From Pedococcus sp. 5OH_020 (GTDB lineage: Bacteria > Actinomycetota > Actinomycetes > Actinomycetales > Dermatophilaceae), in the NCBI RefSeq assembly GCF_027812955.1, contig NZ_JAPYZV010000006.1, positions 1 to 64,000 of the forward strand: a DNA stretch of 64,000 nucleotides. The letters are read 5' to 3'. Position 1 is the stretch's first letter, and the number at the start of each line of letters is the position of its first letter. Positions 34,457 through 42,977 of this stretch are shown one piece after another. Made by a program: the position numbers and the translations under genes. Below the pieces are notes generated by a model. That model was given only the letters and a program-made list of their open reading frames with translations, had not been told where the DNA came from and searched no databases.

Positions 34457-35130
34457 GCACCCTGAGCACGGTCGAGCTGGCCCTTCGGCTGTTGGCCGCC
34501 GTCGGCGCCGGTGCTGTCCTCGGCCTGGAGCGTCAGGTCCGCGACAAGGTGGCCGGCGTGCGCACGCACGCCTTGGTGGCGGTCGGTGCTGCGTTGTTCA
34601 CCATCGCCGGTGCCCATGGTTTCGGCGAGATCCCACGCGGACCCAACGTCGACCCGCTTCGCGTGGCCGCACAGGTCGTATCAGGCATCGGGTTCATCGG
34701 TGCAGGGGCCATCATGCGGGACGGCACATCCGTGCGCGGCGTCACCACCGCGGCGACGCTCTGGTTGTCCGCTGCACTCGGAGTCTCGGCAGGCGCCGGC
34801 GCGTGGGGCCCGCTCTTCGTCGGTTCGGCGGTTGTCGCCTTCGCCCTGGTCGGCTTGCGGGCCCTGGTCATCCGCGTCGATCGGCTCCGCAGCCAAAGCC
34901 TGCGGCTCTCGGTGTCGTATCCGCAAGGAAGCGGCACGTTGGCCGACGTTCTCGACGCCATGGAGCGGCTCAACCTCGGTCTCAGCGATCTCAGCATCGA
35001 CGACTCGGGCACGAGCGGCTGGCGGCGAGTGACGATGCAGACCCGGGCCCGCACAGAACAGGCCGCGCAGCTCGTCGCCGACCTCGAGAGCAACCCGGAC
35101 ATCGTCGACGTGACGCTGGGCGCGGCTTGA
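34453..35130 (+). CDS. MgtC/SapB-family membrane protein
   Basis: 225 aa. The MgtC domain (about 1-145) has LGLERQVRDKVAGVRTHALVAVGAALFTIAG, GIGFIGAGAIMRDGTSVRGVTTAATLWLSAALG and four to five helices. A C-terminal ACT-like domain of about 75 residues follows. MgtC proteins are tied to Mg2+ or phosphate homeostasis and ATP synthase control in pathogens; the role in other bacteria is open. It uses a rare TTG start inside the phosphoesterase stop (TTGA). Sitting at the end of a phosphoester operon, it may respond to released phosphate, an inference. Confidence 0.86.
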   Translation: MSTLSTVELALRLLAAVGAGAVLGLERQVRDKVAGVRTHALVAVGAALFTIAGAHGFGEIPRGPNVDPLRVAAQVVSGIGFIGAGAIMRDGTSVRGVTTAATLWLSAALGVSAGAGAWGPLFVGSAVVAFALVGLRALVIRVDRLRSQSLRLSVSYPQGSGTLADVLDAMERLNLGLSDLSIDDSGTSGWRRVTMQTRARTEQAAQLVADLESNPDIVDVTLGAA

Positions 35131-35290
35131 GCCGGCAAGAGCGCCGAATGGGCTCCAGTACGGCATCGGCGCCCTTCCCGGAGGGCTGGGCTGACCACTG
35201 GTTCCGTCCTGGTCCAAGCCGCCGGTCCCGCCGGTGTGGCGGCCTGAGACACTGTGCGCGTCGCATCCGGACCCATGGAAAGGCGCAGAG

Positions 35291-36070
35291 TTGGCCAGGT
35301 CGCGCCCCCGCCCCGCCACGATCGTCTCCGTCGCCAACCAGAAGGGCGGCGTGGCCAAGACCACGTCCGTCGCCTCCCTCGGCGCGGCCTTCGCCGAGCT
35401 CGGCAAGAGGGTCCTGCTCGTCGATCTGGACGCCCAGGCCTGTCTCACGTTCAGCCTCGGCGTCGACCCGGACGCCGTCGAGGGGTCCATCAACGAGGTC
35501 CTGCTGGGTCGCGCCTCGGTGGCGGACGTGCGGGTGGAGTGCGAGGACGGCGTGGACCTGGTCCCCAGCGTGATCGACCTCGCCGGTGCCGAAGCGCAGC
35601 TGTTGCCGCGTCCCGGCCGGGAGTACATCCTCCGTGGGGTGCTCGAGGAGGTTCGCGCGGACTACGACGTGATCCTGCTCGACTGCTCACCCAGCCTCGG
35701 GGTCCTGACGCTCAACGCGCTCACCGCCAGCCAGGGGCTGGTCATCCCGATGCCCTGCGAGATGCTCAGCCACCGGGGCGTCGGCCAGCTGCTCGACACC
35801 GTGGCCGACGTGAAGAAGATCCTCAACAAGGACCTGGCCGTGTGGGGCATCCTGCCCACGCTCTTCGACGGCAGGAGCAACCACGCCCAGGAGGTGCTTG
35901 CCGACGTGGGTGACCGGTACGGTCTCCCGGTCCTGGAGCCGCCCATCCCGAAGACGGTCCGGTTCGCCGAGGCGCCCGCAGTCGGGCGGTCCATCCTGGC
36001 GACGTCGCGCACCTCCAAGGGCGCCAAGGCCTACCGCGACGTCGCCACCGCGCTGGTCAGGAAGCTCTGA
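35291..36070 (+). CDS. ParA/MinD-like ATPase, orphan
   Basis: 259 aa Walker-type ATPase. The deviant Walker A is NQKGGVAKTTSVASLGAAFA, then LLVDLDAQACLTFSLGVD, and the Walker B region is DVILLDCSPSLGVLTLNAL. LFDGRSNHAQEVLADVGDRYG and PPIPKTVRFAEAP are standard ParA tail blocks. No parB or centromere-like array is adjacent, so it is probably not the chromosomal segregation pair. The start is uncertain: the frame opens at 35234, and TTG at 35291 (MARSRPRPATIVSVANQ) with GAAAGG 8-9 bases upstream best fits the family. Confidence 0.85.
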   Translation: MARSRPRPATIVSVANQKGGVAKTTSVASLGAAFAELGKRVLLVDLDAQACLTFSLGVDPDAVEGSINEVLLGRASVADVRVECEDGVDLVPSVIDLAGAEAQLLPRPGREYILRGVLEEVRADYDVILLDCSPSLGVLTLNALTASQGLVIPMPCEMLSHRGVGQLLDTVADVKKILNKDLAVWGILPTLFDGRSNHAQEVLADVGDRYGLPVLEPPIPKTVRFAEAPAVGRSILATSRTSKGAKAYRDVATALVRKL

Positions 36071-36177
36071 GACACCCGCGCACAAAGCCCGCCCGGGTGC
36101 CAATTTGAATAGCCGCCACCCTGGCGGACTTGTCGCCTGACGGAACGAGAAAGGCCGCGACGACCCCAGGAGACCGC

Positions 36178-37222
36178 ATGTCCCAGACCGCAGCCCTGTC
36201 CGCAGCCACCCCAGGTGCCCCGCTCGAGCCGACGGTGGTCGAACGCCGTGAGCTGCCCGACGACGACGTCCTCATCGACATCGCCTTCGCAGGAATCTGC
36301 CACAGCGACATCCACCAGGTCCGGGAGGAGTGGGGCAGCGCCAGCTTCCCGATGGTCCCGGGGCACGAGATCCCCGGCGTCGTCTCCGCGGTCGGCGACG
36401 GCGTGACGCGGTACGCGGTCGGCGACCGAGTGGGCGTCGGGTGCATGGTCGACTCGTGTGCCAGTGCGAGCACTGCAAGGACGGACAGGAGCAGTTCTGC
36501 GTCAAGGGGGCGGTGATGACGTACAACGGCGAGGGCTACGACGGGGAGAGGACCATGGGTGGCTACAGCCAACAGGTGGTCGTCAGCGAGCGGTTCGCGG
36601 TGCGCATCCCGGACGAGCTGGAGCTGGACGTCGCCGCACCACTGCTGTGCGCCGGCATCACGACGTACAACCCGCTCAAGCGCTGGGGTGCGGGCCCCGG
36701 AACGAAGGTCGCCGTGGTGGGGCTAGGGGGCCTTGGGCACCTAGGGGTCAAGTTCGCCGCGGCACTGGGCGCGGAGGTGACCGTGCTGAGCCAGTCCACG
36801 GCCAAGGAGGCCGACAGCAGGCGCTTCGATGCCGTAGACCACCGCGCGACCAGAGACCAGGAGACCTTCGGGGAGCTCCAAGGCCGGTTCGACCTCATCC
36901 TCAACACAGTCAGCGCCAACCTGCCGTTCGATGACTACCTGGGTCTGCTCAAGCCGAACGGCGTCATGGTGACGTCGGCGCCCCGAGTGACCCCAGCTCG
37001 TTCCGCGCCTTCTCCCTGATCGGCGGAAGCAAGGCGCTGGCCGGCTTGAACATCGGTGGTATCCCGCAGACCCAGGAGATGCTGGACTTCGCTGCCCAGC
37101 ACGGGTTCGCCGCGCAGATCGAGACGATCGGTGCGGACGAGCTGAACGAGGCCTATGACCGCGTGGTCGCCTCGGACGTGCGGTACCGGTTCGTCATCGA
37201 CACGGCGACCATCGGCGCCTGA
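36178..37222 (+). pseudogene. Zinc alcohol dehydrogenase broken by two single-base deletions
   Basis: It reads as a cinnamyl-alcohol-type NAD(P)-dependent dehydrogenase of about 348 aa in three frames. Frame 1 from the ATG at 36178 (AGGAG upstream) gives [17 protein letters not shown] and PGHEIPGVV, then loses frame near 36458-36461, where one base is missing before [12 protein letters not shown]. Frame 2 continues through the Rossmann motif VVGLGGLGHLGVKFAAALG to about 36972, where a second base is missing. Frame 3 resumes with SSFRAFSLIGGSKALAGLNIGGI and ends at 37222. Otherwise the sequence is well conserved. It is either a recent pseudogene or has two sequencing errors. Confidence 0.85.
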
Positions 37223-37236
37223 CCCGCGCCACGCCG

Positions 37237-38871
37237 TCAGCTCTGGGTCGGCTCGCCGGCCCCGGTGCTGCCACCGCGGGTGCGGCGGCGGTTACGGTTA
37301 CGCGGGGCCTTCGTCCCGCCGTCACCGTCGCCGCGGTCGGGAGCCGGAGCCTGCGACCGGCCCTCAGACCGGCCCTCCGCCCGACCCTCGGGCCGCCGGT
37401 CGCCGCCGTCGCGACGACGGCTCTCCCTGGTGCCTGGACCGCGTCCGGTCTCCCGTCCGGTCTCCCGTCCAGTGCGGCCACCGGCAGCCGCGCGACGTCC
37501 ACTGCTCTTCCCTGTCTCCCCGAGGTCCTCGAGCACCTCGGCGCCCAGGCCGGCCAGCTTCTGGGCCGCCCGGGGGAGCCGGCCCTTGGACTCGCGGGGG
37601 ATGTCCAGCTGCTCGTACAGGTGGTCCGAGGAGGAGTAGGTCTCCTCCGGCTCCGGTATGCCGAGGTCGAGGGTCTTGTTGATGAGGCCCCAGCGAGGCA
37701 TGTCGTCCCAGTCGACGAAGGTGACGGCTATGCCGGTGTTGCCGGCGCGGGCCGTGCGCCCGATCCGGTGCAGGTAGGTCTTCTCGTCCTCTGGGCACTG
37801 GTAGTTGATCACGTGGGTCACGTTCTCCACGTCGATGCCCCGGGCCGCCACGTCCGTGGCCACGAGGATGTCGACCTTGCCGTTGCGGAACGCCCGGAGG
37901 GCCTGCTCACGGGCACCCTGGCCGAGGTCCCCGTGGATGGCGGCCGCAGCGAACCCGCGGTCGACCAGCTCGTCGGCGACCTTGGCCGCCGTCCGCTTGG
38001 TGCGGCTGAAGATGATGGTGAGCCCACGGTCCCTGGCCTGCAGCATCCGGGCGAGCATCTCGACCTTGTCCATGGCATGGGCCCGGTAGACGAACTGCTC
38101 CACGGCCTTCACGGTGTGCGCGTTCTCCTGGTCGTCGCCCATGGCCCGGATGTGGGTGGGCTGGCTCATGTACCGACGGGCGAGCGCCACGACGGCCCCC
38201 GGCATGGTGGCCGAGAACAGCATCGTCTGTCGCGAGCCGGGCGTCATCGCCAGCAGCTTCTCCACGTCCGGCAGGAACCCGAGGTCCAGCATCTCGTCGG
38301 CCTCGTCGAGCACGACGGTCTTCGTGTGGGACAGGTCGAGGTGTCCCTGCTGGGCCAGGTCGATCAGCCGGCCGGGGGTTCCGACGACGATCTCCACACC
38401 GGTGCGCAACGCCTCGATCTGCGGCTCGTAGGCCCGGCCGCCGTAGACGGTCAGGACCCGGATGCCACGGCGCCTGCCGGCTCGCTCGATGTCGCCGGCC
38501 ACCTGGACCGCCAGCTCACGGGTGGGTGCCACGGCGAGGGCCTGCGGCTTACCGGCATACGGCAGGGTCTCCCACCCGCTGTCGTCACGCGCGACGGTCC
38601 TGTTCAGCATCGGTACGCCGAAACCGAGGGTCTTACCGGTGCCGGTCTTGGCCTGGCCGATGATGTCGTGGCCCGACAGGGCTACAGGAAGGGTCATCGC
38701 CTGGATCGGGAAGGGCGTCACGATGCCGGCATCGCTCAGGGAGGCGACGATGTCCGGGTGGACGTCGAAGTCGGCGAACGTCGGCGTGGGCGGTGCCGTG
38801 GCCAACGGGGCAGCCTCTTCAGGGGCGGACTCGGGGGTGGGCGCGCTCGCGCCCAGGTCGTGCTCAGTCAT
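37237..38871 (-). CDS. DEAD-box RNA helicase (RhlE/DeaD-like)
   Basis: 544 aa ATP-dependent RNA helicase. Motifs in order: FADFDVHPDIVASLSDAGIVTPFPIQ (Q motif), GQAKTGTGKTLGFG (I), APTRELAVQV (Ia), TPGRLID (Ib), LDEADEMLD (II), FSATMP (III), IIFSRTKRTA (IV), ATDVAARGIDVENVTHVINY (V) and HRIGRTARAG (VI). The last 120 residues are an Arg/Gly/Glu-rich low-complexity tail (repeats such as GRETGRETGRG, EGRSEGRS) that probably binds RNA. The start at 38871 is the ATG before EHDLGASAPT, preceded by GAGAG; the frame continues upstream as a shadow. In mycobacteria an RhlE gene occupies this place. Confidence 0.93.
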   Translation of the reverse strand: MTEHDLGASAPTPESAPEEAAPLATAPPTPTFADFDVHPDIVASLSDAGIVTPFPIQAMTLPVALSGHDIIGQAKTGTGKTLGFGVPMLNRTVARDDSGWETLPYAGKPQALAVAPTRELAVQVAGDIERAGRRRGIRVLTVYGGRAYEPQIEALRTGVEIVVGTPGRLIDLAQQGHLDLSHTKTVVLDEADEMLDLGFLPDVEKLLAMTPGSRQTMLFSATMPGAVVALARRYMSQPTHIRAMGDDQENAHTVKAVEQFVYRAHAMDKVEMLARMLQARDRGLTIIFSRTKRTAAKVADELVDRGFAAAAIHGDLGQGAREQALRAFRNGKVDILVATDVAARGIDVENVTHVINYQCPEDEKTYLHRIGRTARAGNTGIAVTFVDWDDMPRWGLINKTLDLGIPEPEETYSSSDHLYEQLDIPRESKGRLPRAAQKLAGLGAEVLEDLGETGKSSGRRAAAGGRTGRETGRETGRGPGTRESRRRDGGDRRPEGRAEGRSEGRSQAPAPDRGDGDGGTKAPRNRNRRRTRGGSTGAGEPTQS

Positions 38872-39075
38872 GGAGTTCTCTCGATCGGGGCCGTCCCGCA
38901 AGGGAGGCGCTCGCACAGCGGGCCGATCGGAGGTCTTCGTCATGAGGGGAGCGGACCGAGGGTCCGCGGCTGATTCGTGCCGACCGGGCACCTTTGACGT
39001 CCCCAGCCTACCGGGACACCGCCAGATCACCCGCATCGACGGCACCTGCCGGGACCCGCTTATAGGGTGACCGGC

Positions 39076-39768
39076 ATGACGCAGGACGACTGGCTGGCCG
39101 ACCAGCAGTACCGCGACGCCGTCGCGGACCTGCTCGGAGTGCTGGCCTATGGGGAGCTGACCGCCTTCACGAGGCTGGCCGGTGACTCCGAGCTGGCGCC
39201 CACCCAGCCGCTGAAGGCAGCGGTCGCAGCCCTCGCCGTAGCGGAGTTCCGGCACTACGAGATCCTCGTGGCCCGGCTGGACGAGATGGGCATCGCCTCC
39301 GAGGAGGCCATGGCGCCATTCATCGGGCCGATCGACTCGTTCCACGAGCGGACACGCCCGAGCACCTGGCTCGAGGGACTGGTGAAGGCCTACGTCGGCG
39401 ACGGGATCGCGACGGACTTCTACCGGGAGATCGCGGCGTACGTCGACCCGTCCACCCGCGACCTCGTGCACTCCGCGATGCAGGACGTCGGTCAGGCCGA
39501 GTTCGTGGTCAAGGTCGTGCGGGAGTCGATCAAGGAGGATCCGCGGGTCGCCGGCCGGCTTGCGCTCTGGGGTCGCCGTCTTGTCGGGGAGGCGCTCTCC
39601 CAGGCGCAGCAGGTCGCTGTGGAGCGCGATGCTCTGGCGTCGTTGTTGGTCGGGGGAGTGGGGGCGCCGGGCAGGCCCAGCGCTGACCTTGCCGAGCTCG
39701 GCAGGATGTTCGCCCGGCTCACCGACGAGCACACCCGCAGGATGGGCCGCCTCGGCCTTGCCGCATGA
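39076..39768 (+). CDS. Ferritin-like-fold protein
   Basis: 230 aa helical protein matching the actinobacterial ferritin-like family (Ferritin-like_2, MiaE-related). Carboxylate/His pairs suitable for a di-iron centre appear in LAYGELTAFTRLAGD, AVAEFRHYEILVARL, FYREIAAYVD and DEHTRRMGRLGLAA. The reaction is unknown. The ATG at 39076 has TAGGGT (39063-39068) 7 bases upstream and no Shine-Dalgarno, the leaderless pattern; the GTG at 39067 is less likely. It diverges from the helicase and is followed at once by a strong terminator. Confidence 0.85.
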   Translation: MTQDDWLADQQYRDAVADLLGVLAYGELTAFTRLAGDSELAPTQPLKAAVAALAVAEFRHYEILVARLDEMGIASEEAMAPFIGPIDSFHERTRPSTWLEGLVKAYVGDGIATDFYREIAAYVDPSTRDLVHSAMQDVGQAEFVVKVVRESIKEDPRVAGRLALWGRRLVGEALSQAQQVAVERDALASLLVGGVGAPGRPSADLAELGRMFARLTDEHTRRMGRLGLAA

Positions 39769-39804
39769 GGAGGGGCCCGGTCCAGCGATGGACCGGGCCC
39801 CTCC
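39769..39804. terminator. Perfect 16-bp bidirectional terminator hairpin
   Basis: GGAGGGGCCCGGTCCA (39769-39784) and its exact complement (39789-39804) enclose GCGA. It lies directly after the ferritin-like gene stop and 14 bases past the stop of the convergent GlsB-like gene, serving both. Confidence 0.9.
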
Positions 39805-39817
39805 GTGACGGTTGGGG

Positions 39818-40093
39818 TCAGATGCGCGTGTTGCTGGTGCCCCTGCGTCCTGTCACCGCGATGTAGATGGCGATGAGGACGACCGCGACGATGATGCTGA
39901 TGATCCATCGCAGCCAGTCGATGCCGTTGGTGGCTGCCACGCCCAGGGCCGCTGCCAGGTAGTACCCGATCAGCACCCCGAGGATGCCCAAGATGACGGT
40001 GACAAGGGCGCTGATCCCTTGACGGCCGGGCATCACCAAGCGCGCGAGGGCGCCGATGATGGCGCCGGCGATAATGACACCGATGATCTCCAT
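39818..40093 (-). CDS. GlsB/YeaQ/YmgE-family small membrane protein
   Basis: 91 aa transglycosylase-associated-type stress membrane protein. Three hydrophobic segments: IIGVIIAGAIIGALARLVM, ALVTVILGILGVLIGYYLA and WIISIIVAVVLIAIYIAV. GALARLVMPGRQ is the family signature. The function is unknown; homologues are induced by stress. The ATG has AGAGGAA about 7 bases upstream, inside a GAGAG..CTCTC dyad. Confidence 0.87.
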   Translation of the reverse strand: MEIIGVIIAGAIIGALARLVMPGRQGISALVTVILGILGVLIGYYLAAALGVAATNGIDWLRWIISIIVAVVLIAIYIAVTGRRGTSNTRI

Positions 40094-40233
40094 GGAGAGT
40101 TCCTCTCATTCGTGGGGCCACACAGGCCCGGACAAGAACAACTCAACACCTTCTCGCCCGGTTCCGCACGTTCAGATGGTCACGGTGAGGACACAACGTG
40201 CTCGGAAAACCGCAGGTCAGAGGTGGTTCGGCG

Positions 40234-40458
40234 TCAGATGTTGCCGAAGCCGACCCCCCGCTTCTCGGTCTCGCCGATCTGGACGTAGCCCAGGACGCCG
40301 GCGGGCACGAGGACCTGTCGGCCCTTCTCGCCGGTGAGCCGCAGGGCGCTGCCGTTCTCGACGGCGTCGGTGACGGCCTTGACGACCTCGTCGGCGCTCG
40401 CGTCGGTCTCGAACGTGATCTCGCGGGCGACGTTCTGCACGCCGATCTTGACCTCCAC
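40234..40458 (-). CDS. DUF3107 protein
   Basis: 74 aa compact alpha/beta protein of the DUF3107 family, found next to a TetR gene across Actinobacteria (Rv3208A/TB9.4-like in M. tuberculosis). It starts VKIGVQNVAREITFETDASADEVVKAV and ends GYVQIGETEKRGVGFGNI. GTG start with AAGGGA 6-7 bases upstream. It lies 79 bases downstream of the TetR gene on the same strand. No function is known. Confidence 0.88.
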   Translation of the reverse strand: MEVKIGVQNVAREITFETDASADEVVKAVTDAVENGSALRLTGEKGRQVLVPAGVLGYVQIGETEKRGVGFGNI

Positions 40459-40537
40459 GGTGGTTCCCTTCTGTTCAGGTGCGTCTGCTCAGTCGGCACG
40501 CGGGCCGGTGGCTCCGGTGCGGTGTCTCGCCTGAAGG

Positions 40538-41194
40538 CTAACCAGGCAGGTCGTCCGAACCTTCCCCGCCCACCTTGGGGAAGGAACCGAGCCCGCGCCA
40601 GGCCAGGGCCCCGACCAGCCTGGCGGCCTCGTCCTTGGGCACGTCGGAACCCTGGGCCAGCCAATGGCGGGCGCTGACCTGCGCCAGGCCCGTGAGCGCC
40701 ATACCGAGCAGGGAGGCGTCCTCCTCGGTGAGCCCGGTGTCCTCGGCGATGACCTCGGCCACCGCTTCGGCGCAGACCAGCCCCACGGCGTCGAGCCGGT
40801 TCCGCACCGCCGACTCGTTGGTCAGGTCGGACTCGAAGATGAGCCGGAAGGCCGCCCCGTCCCGGGAGACGAAGTCGAAGTAGGCGTTGATCGCGGCGTA
40901 GACGCGTTCCTTGTTCTCATGCGTGGAGTCGAGGGCGTCCCGGACAAGCTGCTCCAGAGCCTCGCTGTGCTTGTCCAACAGCGCCAGGTAGAGCTCGAGC
41001 TTGCCCGGGAAGTGCTGGTAGAGCACGGGTTTCGACACCCCAGCCCGGTCCGCGATGTCGTCCATCGCGGCAGCGTGGTAGCCGGACTCGACGAAAGCGG
41101 CCTGGGCAGCCTCGAGAAGCTGCGCCCGGCGGGCCGAGCGCGGCAGGCGTTGCCCGCGGGCCGTCTCGGTGCCGGGATCTGCGCGTAGGGACAT
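40538..41194 (-). CDS. TetR-family regulator
   Basis: 218 aa. The N-terminal HTH is RRAQLLEAAQAAFVESGYHAAAMDDIADRAGVSKPVLYQHFPGKLELYLALLD (about 20-72), and the helical ligand domain contains YFDFVSRDGAAFRLIFESDLTNESAVRNRL. The frame opens at 41242, but the ATG at 41194 with AGAGG upstream is a better start. The gene order TetR-DUF3107 opposite moeZ is conserved in Actinobacteria. Its regulon is unknown, though self-control and control of the divergent gene are plausible. Confidence 0.9.
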   Translation of the reverse strand: MSLRADPGTETARGQRLPRSARRAQLLEAAQAAFVESGYHAAAMDDIADRAGVSKPVLYQHFPGKLELYLALLDKHSEALEQLVRDALDSTHENKERVYAAINAYFDFVSRDGAAFRLIFESDLTNESAVRNRLDAVGLVCAEAVAEVIAEDTGLTEEDASLLGMALTGLAQVSARHWLAQGSDVPKDEAARLVGALAWRGLGSFPKVGGEGSDDLPG

Positions 41195-41258
41195 CGGTGG
41201 CGGCCTCTCTCGGTACTGCGCTGTCCGGGCCATGGTACGCACGGGTAACGTGCGTCAC

Positions 41259-42485
41259 ATGGCGATCCCACCGCTGGTGGCTCCGGGGCCCGAGCTGAGC
41301 AGTGAGCAGAAGGCCCGGTACGCCCGCCACATCCTGCTTCCTGACGTCGGGGTCGAAGGTCAGCGTCGGCTCTCCAACGCCCGCGTGCTGGTCGTGGGGG
41401 CCGGTGGGCTCGGATCGCCCGCCTTGATGTACCTGGCTGCGGCAGGCGTCGGGACCATCGGCGTCGTCGACGACGACGTGGTGGACGCCTCGAACCTTCA
41501 GCGGCAGGTCGTCCACGGGGTGGCGGACGTCGGCCGTCCCAAGACGGAGTCGGCCGCCGAGACGGTGGCGGCCATCAACCCTCTCGTCACCGTCGTGCGT
41601 CACGACGTGAGACTGACCTCGGACAACGCGATGGAGATCCTGGCCGACTACGACGTCGTCCTCGACGGGGCGGACAACTTCCCGACCCGGTACCTCGTGA
41701 ACGACGCCTGCGTGATGCTCGGGCTGCCGCACGTATGGGGCTCGATCTACCGGTTCGACGGCCAGGTCTCCGTGTGGTTCGCCGGGTACGGCCCGTGCTA
41801 CCGCTGCGTCTTTCCGGACCCCCCGCCCCCCGACGCCGTTCCCTCGTGCGCGACCGGCGGTGTGCTGGGTGTGCTCTGCGCGGCGGTGGGGTCGGTCCAG
41901 GTGGCCGAGGCCGTCAAGCTGGTGGTGGGGCGCGGCGAGCCGCTGGTCGGACGCCTGCTGGTCCACGACGCGCTGCGCCAGACCTGGGACGCCCTCACCG
42001 TCCGGGCCGACCCGGACTGTCCGGTCTGCGGGCAGTCGCCGACCGTCACCTCGCTGGTGGACTACGAGCAGCTGTGTGGCCTGCGTGGTCCGGCGACGGT
42101 CGGCACCGCCGACGACGCGGTCGGCGGACCGGCGGACCCGACCGCCCCGGTGGGGGAGGTATCGGCGACCGAGCTCGCGGACCTGCTGGCACGGCGGGAG
42201 CGCGGGGAGGTCCACTTCGAGCTCGTCGACGTCAGGGAGCCCGGGGAGAGGGACATCGTGTCGATCCCCGGTGCGCGGGCCGTCCACCTGGACCGGTTCC
42301 GCAGCGGCGAGGCCGACTCCGAGCTCGTACCCGGCATACCGGTGATCGTTCACTGCAAGTCCGGTGCGCGCTCGGCCGAGGCTGCCCGCCTGCTCGCCCG
42401 GGGTGGTCGGGCCGGCGTCGCGAACCTCAGCGGCGGCGTCCTCGCGTGGGTCCGTGACGTCGACCCCACGCAACCGACCTACTAG
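41259..42485 (+). CDS. moeZ: MoeZ: E1-like adenylyltransferase-rhodanese fusion
   Basis: 408 aa enzyme that adenylates and sulfurates the C-terminus of ubiquitin-like sulfur carriers (MoaD, CysO and others). The MoeB/ThiF domain spans about 20-265 with VVGAGGLGSPALMYLAAAGVG, DASNLQRQVVHG, DNFPTRYLVND, the zinc pair CYRC..CPVC and PSCATGGVLG. The C-terminal rhodanese domain at about 305-405 has active-site Cys in VIVHCKSGARSAEAARLL. The ATG has TAACGT (41246-41251) seven bases upstream, the leaderless pattern. It overlaps nothing and is followed 13 bases later by the alkyltransferase-like gene. Confidence 0.93.
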   Translation: MAIPPLVAPGPELSSEQKARYARHILLPDVGVEGQRRLSNARVLVVGAGGLGSPALMYLAAAGVGTIGVVDDDVVDASNLQRQVVHGVADVGRPKTESAAETVAAINPLVTVVRHDVRLTSDNAMEILADYDVVLDGADNFPTRYLVNDACVMLGLPHVWGSIYRFDGQVSVWFAGYGPCYRCVFPDPPPPDAVPSCATGGVLGVLCAAVGSVQVAEAVKLVVGRGEPLVGRLLVHDALRQTWDALTVRADPDCPVCGQSPTVTSLVDYEQLCGLRGPATVGTADDAVGGPADPTAPVGEVSATELADLLARRERGEVHFELVDVREPGERDIVSIPGARAVHLDRFRSGEADSELVPGIPVIVHCKSGARSAEAARLLARGGRAGVANLSGGVLAWVRDVDPTQPTY

Positions 42486-42498
42486 GGGCCGTCCCGAC

Positions 42499-42933
42499 AT
42501 GGTGACCCCAGGACCTGGTGACTCGAAAGACGTTGACCCGAAAGACGTGGTGACCGGAACGCCGCGCCGTGGTCCGGACGGCCCCAGCGGACTGCCGACT
42601 GAGTTCGCCGACGACGTCCTCGAGGTGGTCGACACCATCCCGGAGGGGATGGTGCTCACGTACGGCGACATCGCCGAGCTCCTCGGGCGGGGCGGGCCCC
42701 GGGCCGTCGGCACGGTGATGGCGCGGTACGGCTCGGATGTGCCGTGGTGGCGCGTGGTGCGGGCAGGCGGCTACTTCCCGCAGGGCCACGAGGAGCAGGC
42801 CCTCGCCCACTACCGCGAGGAGGGCACCGCGCTGGTGCGCGGGCAGATCGACGGGCGGAGGGTGGACCTCGCGAGCGCTCGGTGGTCGGAGCCACGACTG
42901 CCCACAGCCGTCGAAGGCCACCGTGGAGGGTGA
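42499..42933 (+). CDS. Alkyltransferase-like (ATL) DNA-lesion-binding protein
   Basis: 144 aa protein of the MGMT wing: DDVLEVVDTIPEGMVLTYGDIAELLGRGGPRAVGTVMARYG carries the HTH with the Arg finger. In true methyltransferases the next motif is PCHRV, but here it is PWWRVV, so the acceptor cysteine is missing. ATL proteins bind O6-alkylguanine and hand it to nucleotide excision repair. The first 35 residues are an acidic, Asp/Lys/Gly-rich extension with the repeat DSKDVDPKDV. It precedes adnA by 44 bases, matching mycobacterial order. Confidence 0.9.
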   Translation: MVTPGPGDSKDVDPKDVVTGTPRRGPDGPSGLPTEFADDVLEVVDTIPEGMVLTYGDIAELLGRGGPRAVGTVMARYGSDVPWWRVVRAGGYFPQGHEEQALAHYREEGTALVRGQIDGRRVDLASARWSEPRLPTAVEGHRGG

Positions 42934-42977
42934 GCCGGCGACGTCCGGTGTCGGTGCAAGGTGATGGAATCAGTCGC

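Noticed and set aside
35291-36070. ParA as part of a plasmid or origin segregation locus
   Set aside because: No parB, parS-like palindromes or replication genes nearby.
36071-36177. CCGCCA/TGGCGG hairpin after parA as a firm terminator
   Set aside because: Only 6 bp with a 3-base loop and no T-run; too weak to list.
38872-39732. N-terminal extension of the DEAD helicase frame
   Set aside because: The upstream part is antisense to the ferritin-like gene; the Shine-Dalgarno and family start point to 38871.
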